Below, in pieces: positions 1 to 6,382 of a stretch of 9,727 bases of DNA (the stretch's first letter is position 1; each line of letters opens with the position of its first letter). The translations under genes were made by a program, and so were the position numbers. Below the pieces are notes generated by a model. It worked only from the letters and a program-made list of their open reading frames with translations. It did no database searches and had not been told where the DNA came from. The DNA is from Prochlorococcus sp. AG-686-P16 (lineage in GTDB: Bacteria; Cyanobacteriota; Cyanobacteriia; PCC-6307; Cyanobiaceae). Location of the stretch: positions 1 to 9,727 of the forward strand of contig QCVY01000035.1 in assembly GCA_003208695.1 (NCBI GenBank), written 5' to 3'.

Positions 1-1
1 A

Positions 2-454
2 GTCAACATATTAGGAGAATTATCTATATTTATTTTAAGGATTGGTTTTAGTGTTTTGATGATTCATCATGGCTTGGAAAAGCTTCAAGATCCTCAAGGC
101 TTTGGAGAATTTGTTGTAGGCAAATACTTCCCCTTCTTGCCAGGCGACCCTGTCCTTTGGACCTATGGAGCCGCTATCACTCAATTAGTATGTCCATTAG
201 GATTAGCATTAGGAATTTTTGCAAGACTTAGCTCACTTGGACTTTTCTCTACGATGGCATTTGCTGTTTATTTCCACCTTTTAGATACAGGTTTAGAGGG
301 ATTTCCATTAGCAGTAGTTGAAGGGCATAATTATGCTTTTGAGCTTTCTTTTATATACGGTGCTATTTCTCTTTATTTTTTATGTGCAGGACCTGGAAGG
401 TTAGCACTTCTTCGTAAGACAAACAAAATCACTTATTATCCAAAATCAAATTGA
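2..454 (+). CDS. DoxX family membrane protein, 5'-truncated by the window edge
   Basis: The reading frame is open back to base 2 and ends in TGA at 452-454, giving 150 residues with no start inside the window. A TTG at 56 could be read as a start, but the residues before it (RIGFSVLM) belong to the first membrane helix, so the gene really begins off the left edge. About four hydrophobic segments are visible, at roughly residues 8-23, 53-74, 78-92 and 110-129 of the visible part. The features typical of DoxX are an Arg followed by a hydrophobic run and a G-x-x-K near the first helix (HHGLEK, 22-27), an EGHNYAFEL segment, and a closing GPGR (130-133). DoxX proteins are small inner-membrane proteins, sometimes linked to thiol or quinone redox, but the role here is unknown. 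It converges on purH with one base between stop codons. Confidence 0.82.
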   Translation, partial: VNILGELSIFILRIGFSVLMIHHGLEKLQDPQGFGEFVVGKYFPFLPGDPVLWTYGAAITQLVCPLGLALGIFARLSSLGLFSTMAFAVYFHLLDTGLEGFPLAVVEGHNYAFELSFIYGAISLYFLCAGPGRLALLRKTNKITYYPKSN

Positions 455-455
455 T

Positions 456-2009
456 TTAGTGTAGAAAATGTCTCTTCTTTGTAAATACCATAGAAATACC
501 CTTTAAATTGCACATTTCAATACTTTCTTCATCCCTTATACTGCCTCCAGGCTGAATAATTGAAGTTATTCCATATTCATTAGCAAGCTCTACTGTATCT
601 GCAAATGGGAAGAAACCATCGCTTGCTAAAACGCCTCCATAACTATTCTCTTTAGCAGCTTGTAAAGCTATTTTTGAAGCTCCAACCCTGTTCATTTGTC
701 CAGCTCCGATGCCAAGAGTTTGTTGATCTTTTGCAATCACAATGGCATTTGATTTGACGTGTTTGCAAATTTTCCAGGCAAAACTCAAATCTAAATAATC
801 CTGAGTACTTGGAATTTTTTTAGTAACTGAAATCCAACTTTCAGTTTTTTCTTCACTATTATCAGCGTCTTGAACGAGTAATCCTCCCATTATTGATTTA
901 GTAGAAGTTTGGTTCTGTTTTGGGATTTGATCTTTTGAAAACTTTAAAATTCTTAAATTTTTTTTGATTTTTAAAATTTCTAAAGCCTCTGCATCAAAAG
1001 ATGGAGCTACGACGCATTCTAAGAAAATATCTTTGAGGTTAATTGCAGTTTCACTATCCACATTTGAATTAAAAGCAACTATTCCTCCAAATGCACTAAC
1101 TGAGTCACATTTCAAAGCATTAAAAAATGCTTGAGAGGCTGAATTACCTACAGAAGCACCACAAGGATTATTGTGTTTTAAAATCACAGATGCAAACGTG
1201 TCTGTTGTAGGTTGATCTTTTTCTTCATAGCCAAATTCTAAAACTGTTGAAAGTGCCGACTCAAGATCCAATAGATTGTTATAACTTAACTCTTTCCCTT
1301 GTAACTGTTCTGCTGAGTTCCATCCAATATTATTCAAACCATACCAAAAAGCTTTTTGATGAGGATTCTCCCCATATCTTAAGGTTTTGATTAGTGGATA
1401 AGATTCAATATATTTGGAAGATTGTAAACCTCTTTCTTTTCTTATCCAATTAGATATCGCAGTGTCATAGTCAGCTGTATGTTGAAAAGCTTCAAGTGCT
1501 AATTTTGCTTTATATGTTTCTTTTAACTCCCCTTTTTTACTCTCTTCAAGAAATTCTTGATATTGACTAGGATCGACTAAAACGGAAACGTCTTTATGAT
1601 TTTTAGCCGCAGAACGAATCATTGATGGTCCTCCGATATCAATATTTTCAATAGCATCTTCCCATTTAGATCCATTTTCTACAGTTTTCTTAAAAGGATA
1701 TAAATTGACAACTACTAATTCAATTAGTTCAAGATCGTAAGCTTCTATATCTTTTTTATGTTCCTCATCTGCTCTTTTAGCTAATATTCCGCCGTGGATT
1801 TTCGGATGTAAAGTTTTAACTCTTCCTCCAAGTATTTCTGGAGAATTAGTAAAATCTGAGACTTTAATAACTGGAATTTTTGCATCCATTAGATATTTAG
1901 CAGTGCCTCCACTTGATAGTATTTTATAATTAAATTTTTCTACCAATTCTTTACAAAATGGGATTAGATTTTTTTTATCAGAGACACTTACTAAGGCTAA
2001 TGGTGACAT
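456..2009 (-). CDS. purH: Bifunctional AICAR formyltransferase / IMP cyclohydrolase
   Basis: PurH catalyses the last two steps of de novo purine synthesis in the cytosol: formylation of AICAR with 10-formyl-THF, then cyclisation to IMP. The 517 residues match the usual bacterial length. The N-terminal MGS-like IMP cyclohydrolase domain (about 1-140) carries SSGGTA (32-37), GGRVKTLHPKIHGG (61-74), NLYPF (102-106) and NIDIGGPSMIRSAAKNH (122-138). The transformylase domain (about 200-517) carries LRYGENPHQ (210-218), the catalytic Lys278-His279 pair in LKHNNPCG, SAFGGIVAFN (305-314), KSNAIV (419-424) and SDGFFPFAD (463-471). It ends in the typical FTKKRHFLH. The ATG at 2009 gives a standard N-terminus (ALVSVSDK). 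No Shine-Dalgarno site is seen. The gene is divergent from the hydrolase (33 bp) and convergent with the DoxX gene. All key residues are intact. Confidence 0.98.
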   Translation of the reverse strand: MSPLALVSVSDKKNLIPFCKELVEKFNYKILSSGGTAKYLMDAKIPVIKVSDFTNSPEILGGRVKTLHPKIHGGILAKRADEEHKKDIEAYDLELIELVVVNLYPFKKTVENGSKWEDAIENIDIGGPSMIRSAAKNHKDVSVLVDPSQYQEFLEESKKGELKETYKAKLALEAFQHTADYDTAISNWIRKERGLQSSKYIESYPLIKTLRYGENPHQKAFWYGLNNIGWNSAEQLQGKELSYNNLLDLESALSTVLEFGYEEKDQPTTDTFASVILKHNNPCGASVGNSASQAFFNALKCDSVSAFGGIVAFNSNVDSETAINLKDIFLECVVAPSFDAEALEILKIKKNLRILKFSKDQIPKQNQTSTKSIMGGLLVQDADNSEEKTESWISVTKKIPSTQDYLDLSFAWKICKHVKSNAIVIAKDQQTLGIGAGQMNRVGASKIALQAAKENSYGGVLASDGFFPFADTVELANEYGITSIIQPGGSIRDEESIEMCNLKGISMVFTKKRHFLH

Positions 2010-2042
2010 TATTGAAAAGTTTACTTACTTAAGAATATAAAC
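2010..2042. promoter_or_regulatory. Very short divergent promoter region between purH and the hydrolase gene
   Basis: Only 33 bp separate the two start codons. On the minus strand a TATATT (complement of 2034-2039) is a plausible -10 box for purH, leaving a leader of roughly 15-20 bases. On the plus strand TATAAA (2036-2041) is too close to the hydrolase ATG at 2043 to act as its -10, so that gene's promoter must be weaker, leaderless, or inside the start of purH. The assignment rests only on AT-rich hexamers and is tentative. Confidence 0.3.
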
Positions 2043-2660
2043 ATGAAATATGATATTGATCATGAATTTGTCGGGATTAGTTCTCAAACCGCAACTCATA
2101 GAATAATTTTGCTGCATGGCTGGGGGGCCGATTCAGATGACCTTTTAACACTTGGAAAGGAGATTATAGAAAAAATAAATCTTGATTTTGAGGTAATTTC
2201 TTTGAGGGCTTCTGGATTACATCCAAGTGGTCAGGGAAGACAGTGGTATCAACTATACCCACATGATTGGAAGGGGGCTGAGGCTGAAGTAAATAAACTT
2301 TTAGGTACATTAAAAAAATTTGATACTGCTCAGATTTCAATAGGAAAAACAATTTTGTTGGGTTTTTCTCAGGGAGCAGCTATGGCAATTGATGCAGGAT
2401 TTAAATTAAATTTAGGACTCATTGTTGCTTGTAGTGGTTATCCCCATCCAAACTGGACTCCAGGAGAGAAATGTCCCCCATTAATTGTTAGTCATGGTTT
2501 ATTTGATGACGTGGTGCCTATAGATGCTTCAAGAATTATTCATGAAACGGTAAAAAGTAAGTCTTCTAAGTTTTGTGAATTAATAGAATTTGATGGATCC
2601 CATCAAATTGATTCAAATTTAATTGATTTTATAAATTCAAATATAAATAATATTTTCTAA
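2043..2660 (+). CDS. Alpha/beta hydrolase of the carboxylesterase/phospholipase family (Abhydrolase_2)
   Basis: A soluble serine hydrolase of 205 residues, close to the usual 200-230 for the family that includes YpfH-type and acyl-protein-thioesterase-like enzymes. The visible motifs are LLHGWGADSDD (23-33, oxyanion region), the nucleophile elbow GFSQGA with Ser109, HGLFDDVVP (151-159) supplying Asp155, and DGSHQ with His187. The order Ser-Asp-His is therefore complete. The natural substrate cannot be read from the sequence; esters or thioesters are family knowledge only. There is no signal peptide, so it is probably cytosolic. The ATG at 2043 lies 33 bp from the divergent purH start. The 3' end overlaps the DUF3155 stop by four bases (CTAA, 2657-2660). 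Confidence 0.9.
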   Translation: MKYDIDHEFVGISSQTATHRIILLHGWGADSDDLLTLGKEIIEKINLDFEVISLRASGLHPSGQGRQWYQLYPHDWKGAEAEVNKLLGTLKKFDTAQISIGKTILLGFSQGAAMAIDAGFKLNLGLIVACSGYPHPNWTPGEKCPPLIVSHGLFDDVVPIDASRIIHETVKSKSSKFCELIEFDGSHQIDSNLIDFINSNINNIF

Positions 2661-3025
2661 ACGAAGGCATATTCGTACTCTTCAATTTCTTCCCAATCAT
2701 CGGCAGTAAGTTCTAAACCTTCAAATATTTTTTCTTCTCCAATACCTTCAACTACAACTTTAAGAGAAGGGAATAAAAAATGATTTTCCTCGGCATATTG
2801 AGCACTAAATAATCCTTTTTCTCCCCAGAAGAATCTATCGGTAGTATGTTCATTTCTTCGGACATTGAAAACTGAGGGGGCTGATAATGCGTTTTCCGCT
2901 ATAAACCTCCTTGCCGCAGTCACTGGCTTATGCTTCCCTGTTTCGATATGATAAATAGGAACATGCGCCATAACTCTTTGACCCGCAAGTCTTCTTCTGC
3001 TAATTCTCTTTCTTTTTTTAGACAT
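2657..3025 (-). CDS. DUF3155 domain-containing protein (cyanobacterial, function unknown)
   Basis: This 122-residue protein matches my recollection of DUF3155, a family confined to cyanobacteria. It has conserved-looking cores YHIETG and KPVTAARRFIAE (25-44), VRRNEHTTDRFFWGEKGLF (55-73) and AEENHFLFPSL (78-88). The N-terminus is very basic (SKKRKRISRRR, 2-12) and the C-terminus is acidic (TADDWEEIEEYEY, 107-119). There is no signal peptide, membrane helix or cysteine pair. The basic tail suggests nucleic-acid or ribosome contact, but that is inference and no function is known to me. The ATG at 3025 begins MSKKRKR with no clear Shine-Dalgarno site. The gene is divergent from the histidine kinase across a 251-bp gap and overlaps the hydrolase by four bases at its 3' end. 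Confidence 0.88.
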   Translation of the reverse strand: MSKKRKRISRRRLAGQRVMAHVPIYHIETGKHKPVTAARRFIAENALSAPSVFNVRRNEHTTDRFFWGEKGLFSAQYAEENHFLFPSLKVVVEGIGEEKIFEGLELTADDWEEIEEYEYAFV

Positions 3026-3044
3026 TGATTGGTACCTAGAAATC

Positions 3045-3050
3045 TTTATA
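3045..3050 (-). promoter_or_regulatory. Candidate -10 box for the DUF3155 gene
   Basis: On the minus strand the hexamer is TATAAA, 20 bp before the DUF3155 ATG. That would place transcription start near 3038 and leave a leader of about 12 bases. No good -35 box is seen about 17 bp upstream, which is common in these genomes. Tentative. Confidence 0.25.
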
Positions 3051-3089
3051 AATTGGATTAGCCTTATTAAATTTTACTAATCTTATATT

Positions 3090-3113
3090 TGTGACTTTAA
3101 ATTCACATGAATT
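3090..3113. promoter_or_regulatory. Operator-like overlapping inverted repeats
   Basis: Two overlapping perfect inverted repeats occur here. One is TGTGA-N8-TCACA (arms 3090-3094 and 3103-3107). The other is AATTCA-CA-TGAATT (arms 3100-3105 and 3108-3113). The first has half-sites like those bound by CRP/NtcA-family regulators, but its 8-bp spacer is two longer than the E. coli CRP site, so a CRP assignment is not justified. The site lies in the divergent gap, about 65 bp from the DUF3155 start and about 165 bp from the kinase start. Short AT-rich inverted repeats are frequent by chance. Confidence 0.3.
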
Positions 3114-3142
3114 ACATAGAGGACCCATCAACCTCTGATGTA
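3113..3142. repeat. Hairpin-forming inverted repeat in the DUF3155/kinase intergenic region
   Basis: TACAT-AGAGG (3113-3122) pairs with CCTCT-(G)-ATGTA (3132-3142). This makes a 10-bp stem with one bulged G (3137) and a 9-base loop; a further T-G wobble (3112/3143) is possible. An alternative small hairpin (CATCA 3126-3130 with TGATG 3136-3140) competes for the same bases. No T-run follows on either strand, so it is not a canonical terminator. It could be part of a kinase leader RNA or a small RNA, but nothing else shows that it is transcribed. Confidence 0.4.
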
Positions 3143-3173
3143 GCATATAAATAAGAACATTAGTTCATATTTA

Positions 3174-3194
3174 AGGCTGAAATAATTCAGACCT
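3174..3194. repeat. Second small inverted repeat upstream of the kinase
   Basis: AGG-CTGAA (3174-3181) pairs with TTCAG-(A)-CCT (3186-3194) around an ATAA loop, giving an 8-bp stem with one bulge. On the plus strand it is followed by CTTTATTTATCTT, which is T-rich but interrupted. It could end a short transcript made from the intergenic region or fold in the kinase leader. Evidence is structural only. Confidence 0.3.
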
Positions 3195-3276
3195 CTTTAT
3201 TTATCTTAATACTTTTTTCAGATTTTACAAGTTTTTTCCAAATTTTCTCAAAATTTTATTTAATAAATTATTTATC

Positions 3277-4413
3277 ATGAAGATTTCCCAAAAATTTGAA
3301 GATCTAACATTGAAACAACTAGAAAGTTTTGGCTGTTTTATGGGAGTTACCCATTTGGTTCTATACCTTGCATCTGCCAAAGAGGGTTCTAAAGCAACAT
3401 TTGAAATGATTGCTCAATGGCCAAATGTTGATAGATTATTAGTATCCATAGAAGATGATCCCACATTAAAAGTTTCATCGCCTTTTAGAAGATGGTACCC
3501 CCTACAAGAAAAAGATATTTTACTTGGTGTTCTTAGAGTTGAAACTGATTTTAAAAATGGTAATTGGCCACCTAACCTTGATGCTAGGTTGAAGGCTCTT
3601 TCAATATCTTTGGCAAAATGCGTTTCAATTGAAATAGAAAGACAGACTAATAATGAAGAAATAAATACTTTAAAAAATCAAGTAGAAATTGTAATTCATC
3701 AATTGAGAAATCCATTGGCTGCTATAAGAACTTATGCAAAACTATTAGTTAAACGACTTGGCTCTGATACTGGATCTATAGAAATTGTTGAAAGTATGAT
3801 GGTAGAGCAAAACCAAATTAACCAATATGTTGATTCTTTTGATCAATTAGATAAACCTATCAAACTTCTTTTAGATATAGGAGAAGAAAGATTATTATTA
3901 CCTCCTAATTTAGATATCGGAAAAAAAATAACTATTCAAGAGCTTCTTCTGCCTATTTTGGAAAGAGGAAATGCTAATGCAAAATTAGAAAATAGAGCTT
4001 GGATTCAACCTGATTTCTGGCCAAAATGGACTTTATTAGCTATTAAGCCGAGATTTTTAGTGATTGCTGAAATTATCGCTAATTTATTAGAAAATGCTTT
4101 TAAGTATGCTAATAAGGATGCAGAAGTTGGAATCTTTATTACTACAAAAGGACTATGCATTTTTGATGATGGCAAAAAAATAACAAAAAATGAAAATGAG
4201 AAAATTTTTCAAAAAGGTTTTAGAGGTTCAGCTTCAAAGAAAAAAGAGGGTACTGGTGTAGGGCTTTATTTAGCGAGAAAATTAGCAAAACAAATTGGAG
4301 GAGATTTAAACTTAGTAGAAAATTCCATGAAAGATAACTATGAAGAATTAAATGCCCTTAAAAAGAAAAATATATTTTATTTAGAACTTCCTATAAAAGA
4401 ACTGCATGAATAA
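3277..4413 (+). CDS. Soluble GAF-type sensor histidine kinase, Hik2/CSK-like
   Basis: A 378-residue two-component kinase with no membrane helix, so a cytosolic sensor. The N-terminal 120 residues look like a divergent GAF sensor domain and include Cys20 and Cys115. The dimerisation H-box is VIHQLRNPLAAIRTYAKLL (139-157) with phospho-acceptor His141. The catalytic domain has the N-box IIANLLENAFKYA (266-278, Asn273), a G1 box reading IFDDGKKI (295-302), the F-box region KIFQKGFRGS (309-318) and G2 GTGVGL (325-330). The second G1 glycine (usual DxGxG) is Lys301. The HQLRNPL box and GAF layout resemble Hik2, the cyanobacterial counterpart of the chloroplast sensor kinase. That link is from memory, so I leave the symbol empty. 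No response regulator lies nearby. The ATG at 3277 has no Shine-Dalgarno site. Its end overlaps cobS by 23 bp. Confidence 0.9.
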   Translation: MKISQKFEDLTLKQLESFGCFMGVTHLVLYLASAKEGSKATFEMIAQWPNVDRLLVSIEDDPTLKVSSPFRRWYPLQEKDILLGVLRVETDFKNGNWPPNLDARLKALSISLAKCVSIEIERQTNNEEINTLKNQVEIVIHQLRNPLAAIRTYAKLLVKRLGSDTGSIEIVESMMVEQNQINQYVDSFDQLDKPIKLLLDIGEERLLLPPNLDIGKKITIQELLLPILERGNANAKLENRAWIQPDFWPKWTLLAIKPRFLVIAEIIANLLENAFKYANKDAEVGIFITTKGLCIFDDGKKITKNENEKIFQKGFRGSASKKKEGTGVGLYLARKLAKQIGGDLNLVENSMKDNYEELNALKKKNIFYLELPIKELHE

Positions 4414-5092
4414 ACAACATTGTTGTTTCGACAAGAACCACACTTGCACCGCATGCATCTCCAGTAAATCCACCAATTTTACTACCTAAAATTTTTGGAA
4501 TTAAATAACTTATAAAAAATCCAATAAACAATAAAAAAGATTTTTGAATCATAAATTGAACTGGATTATTTACAGTTAAATAATAAATAACAAAAATACA
4601 AATAAAAATTAAAGAAACAAAAGATTCTTTTTTAAACCCATTCCAGTATTTTTTGTGTGATATTGACTTTGTCTCAAGAGTTATATATTTAAATTTATCT
4701 ATGTAAATTAAAGTTGAAAACCTCCCCCAAAATAAGCATATGGGCAAAATTATAATTATTTGGTTTTGAACTTTGATTAAACATGCAATTTGTATTAAAG
4801 TTATAAAAAATAATGATTGAACTCCAAATGCCCCAACTTGACTATCTTTCATAGCTTTCAAACATTTATTTTTGCCTGCAAAAATACCATCAAAAGTATC
4901 CATTAAGCCATCTAAATGAAGACCCCCAGTAATTAAATACCCAGAAGCTAAACAAATTGGCACAGATGCATAAACAGACCAAGAATTGTTTCTTAAAAGT
5001 AGATAAATTAGACTTTGTATTAATCCTATAAAAAATCCTAATATTGGAGCAAATTGAGCAATATTTTTAAATTTTGGAGAAATAAAAGGCAA
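4391..5092 (-). CDS. cobS: Adenosylcobinamide-GDP ribazoletransferase (cobalamin synthase); true start probably upstream
   Basis: CobS is the membrane enzyme that joins adenosylcobinamide-GDP to the lower-ligand riboside phosphate, the last assembly step of cobamide synthesis. From the TTG at 5092 it has 233 residues with several hydrophobic helices. Diagnostic motifs are GGLHLDGLMDTFDG (56-69) with the metal-binding acidic cluster Asp61/Asp65/Asp68, KDSQVGAFG (82-90), FWGR (121-124) and GFTGDACGASVV (208-219). The TTG start drops the usual N-terminal helix: the frame is open upstream to 5194 and encodes NNLAGAWIFYTTFPKLPF, which fits the conserved CobS opening. No ATG, GTG or TTG exists in that extension, so the start may be ATC (5155) or ATT. 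A start at 5155 would give 254 residues, near family length. Marine picocyanobacteria are reported to make pseudocobalamin, so adenine may be the lower-ligand base. The gene overlaps the kinase by 23 bp and is divergent from tgt. Confidence 0.93.
   Translation of the reverse strand: MPFISPKFKNIAQFAPILGFFIGLIQSLIYLLLRNNSWSVYASVPICLASGYLITGGLHLDGLMDTFDGIFAGKNKCLKAMKDSQVGAFGVQSLFFITLIQIACLIKVQNQIIIILPICLFWGRFSTLIYIDKFKYITLETKSISHKKYWNGFKKESFVSLIFICIFVIYYLTVNNPVQFMIQKSFLLFIGFFISYLIPKILGSKIGGFTGDACGASVVLVETTMLFIHAVLL
4412..4428. repeat. Perfect hairpin in the kinase/cobS convergent junction
   Basis: AAACAAC (4412-4418) and GTTGTTT (4422-4428) are perfect complements around ATT. It overlaps the kinase stop codon and lies inside the last codons of cobS (VETTMLF). 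It is AT-rich with no following T-run, so it is at best a weak two-way terminator or RNA-stabilising stem. Confidence 0.35.
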
Positions 5093-5230
5093 CTTTGGAA
5101 AAGTAGTGTAGAAAATCCAAGCTCCGGCGAGATTATTAATGAAATTGTTTTTGATGAGTCTATAGATACTTTCGTTATTGAATAATAGAATGGATTAATA
5201 ACAAAAATCAGAAATTCTTTAATATTTATC

Positions 5231-6349
5231 GTGTTTGTTTTTGAAATTACATCAAGTTGTAGTAATACAGAAGCTAGAACTGGTATATTCCATACTCCTA
5301 ATGGTCAAGTTAGGACCCCTAGATTTATGCCAGTAGGGACTTTGGGTACGGTTAAAGGTATTTCCTCCAAACAGTTGGAATCTACCGGTTCAGAAATGAT
5401 TCTTTCTAATACATTCCATCTTCATCTGCAACCCGGTGAAAAACTTATAAAAGAGGCAGGTGGAATTCATAAATTCATGAATTGGGATAAACCTATACTC
5501 ACAGATTCAGGGGGATATCAAGTTTTTAGCTTAGCTAAACTTAATAATATTACAAATGAAGGAGTGGAATTTAAAAACCCTAGAGATGGGGGCCATGTTT
5601 TTTTATCTCCTGATAAAGTAATGCAGATTCAAATGGATCTTGGCTCTGATATTGCAATGGCTTTTGATCATTGCCCTCCTCATACTGCAAATGAAAATGA
5701 TATTCAAGACTCTTTAGATCGTACACATTTATGGTTGGAAAAATGCGTTGAAACTCATAAGAAATCTAATCAAGCACTATTTGGGATTGTGCAGGGGGGG
5801 CGATATCCAAAACTAAGAGAAATTAGTGCTAAATTCACTCGCTCTTTTGATTTACCTGGCATTGCAGTAGGAGGAGTTAGTGTGGGAGAGTCAGTTGATC
5901 AAATTCATAACGTTATAAATTTTGTACCAAAATTCTTACCCAGAGATAAACCAAGATACTTAATGGGTATAGGCTCCTTAAAGGAGATTTCTTTAGCGAT
6001 AGCAAAAGGATTCGATCTGTTTGATTGTGTTTTGCCAACAAGGTTAGGACGACATGGTACAGCATTTTTTAATGATGAAAGATGGAATATAAGGAATGCT
6101 CGTTTTAAAAATGATTTTTCTCCAATAGATAAAACTTGTAAATGTGAAACTTGTAAATCTTATTCTCGTGCTTACTTACATCATTTAGTCAGAAATGATG
6201 AAATATTAGGACTCACTCTTATCAGTATGCATAATATTTCTCATCTAATTCGATTTACAAATGCAATTTCTGCTGCAATTAAAGATAATTGTTTTACAAT
6301 AGATTTCGCTCCTTGGAAAAGATCCTCTATTGCTCACCATACGTGGTAA
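5231..6349 (+). CDS. tgt: tRNA-guanine transglycosylase
   Basis: Bacterial Tgt swaps guanine 34 in GUN-anticodon tRNAs (Asp, Asn, His, Tyr) for preQ1, leading to queuosine. The 372 residues match the family. Visible motifs are RTPRFMPVGTLGTVK (28-42), TDSGGYQVFSL (91-101) with catalytic Asp92, GIVQGG (185-190), GGVSVGE (214-220), LMGIGS (244-249), and FDCVLPTRLGRHG (264-276) with nucleophile Asp265. The zinc ligands are Cys303, Cys305, Cys308 and His334, at the same distances from Asp265 as in the Zymomonas enzyme. The GTG start at 5231 gives the usual FVFEI opening; no in-frame ATG precedes it closely. No Shine-Dalgarno site is seen. psbK follows 33 bp after its stop and may share its transcript. 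Confidence 0.97.
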   Translation: MFVFEITSSCSNTEARTGIFHTPNGQVRTPRFMPVGTLGTVKGISSKQLESTGSEMILSNTFHLHLQPGEKLIKEAGGIHKFMNWDKPILTDSGGYQVFSLAKLNNITNEGVEFKNPRDGGHVFLSPDKVMQIQMDLGSDIAMAFDHCPPHTANENDIQDSLDRTHLWLEKCVETHKKSNQALFGIVQGGRYPKLREISAKFTRSFDLPGIAVGGVSVGESVDQIHNVINFVPKFLPRDKPRYLMGIGSLKEISLAIAKGFDLFDCVLPTRLGRHGTAFFNDERWNIRNARFKNDFSPIDKTCKCETCKSYSRAYLHHLVRNDEILGLTLISMHNISHLIRFTNAISAAIKDNCFTIDFAPWKRSSIAHHTW

Positions 6350-6382
6350 CGTCTTAAGATAATTAATTAATTTATTAAGAAG

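Noticed and set aside
56..454. Taking the TTG at 56 as the true start of the DoxX gene
   Set aside because: The frame is open to the window edge and the upstream residues complete the first membrane helix, so the gene is truncated and does not start here.
2164..2352. A 62-codon minus-strand frame inside the hydrolase gene
   Set aside because: It lies opposite the well-supported serine hydrolase and has no domain or promoter evidence.
3091..3106. A standard CRP or NtcA binding site
   Set aside because: The half-sites are similar, but the spacing is two bases too long for either consensus, so only a generic operator-like repeat is claimed.
3026..3276. Yfr1-type small RNA or known riboswitch in the longest intergenic gap
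   Set aside because: The Yfr1 core ACTCCTCACAC is absent on both strands and no riboswitch core is recognised. Only generic hairpins remain, and these are reported as such.
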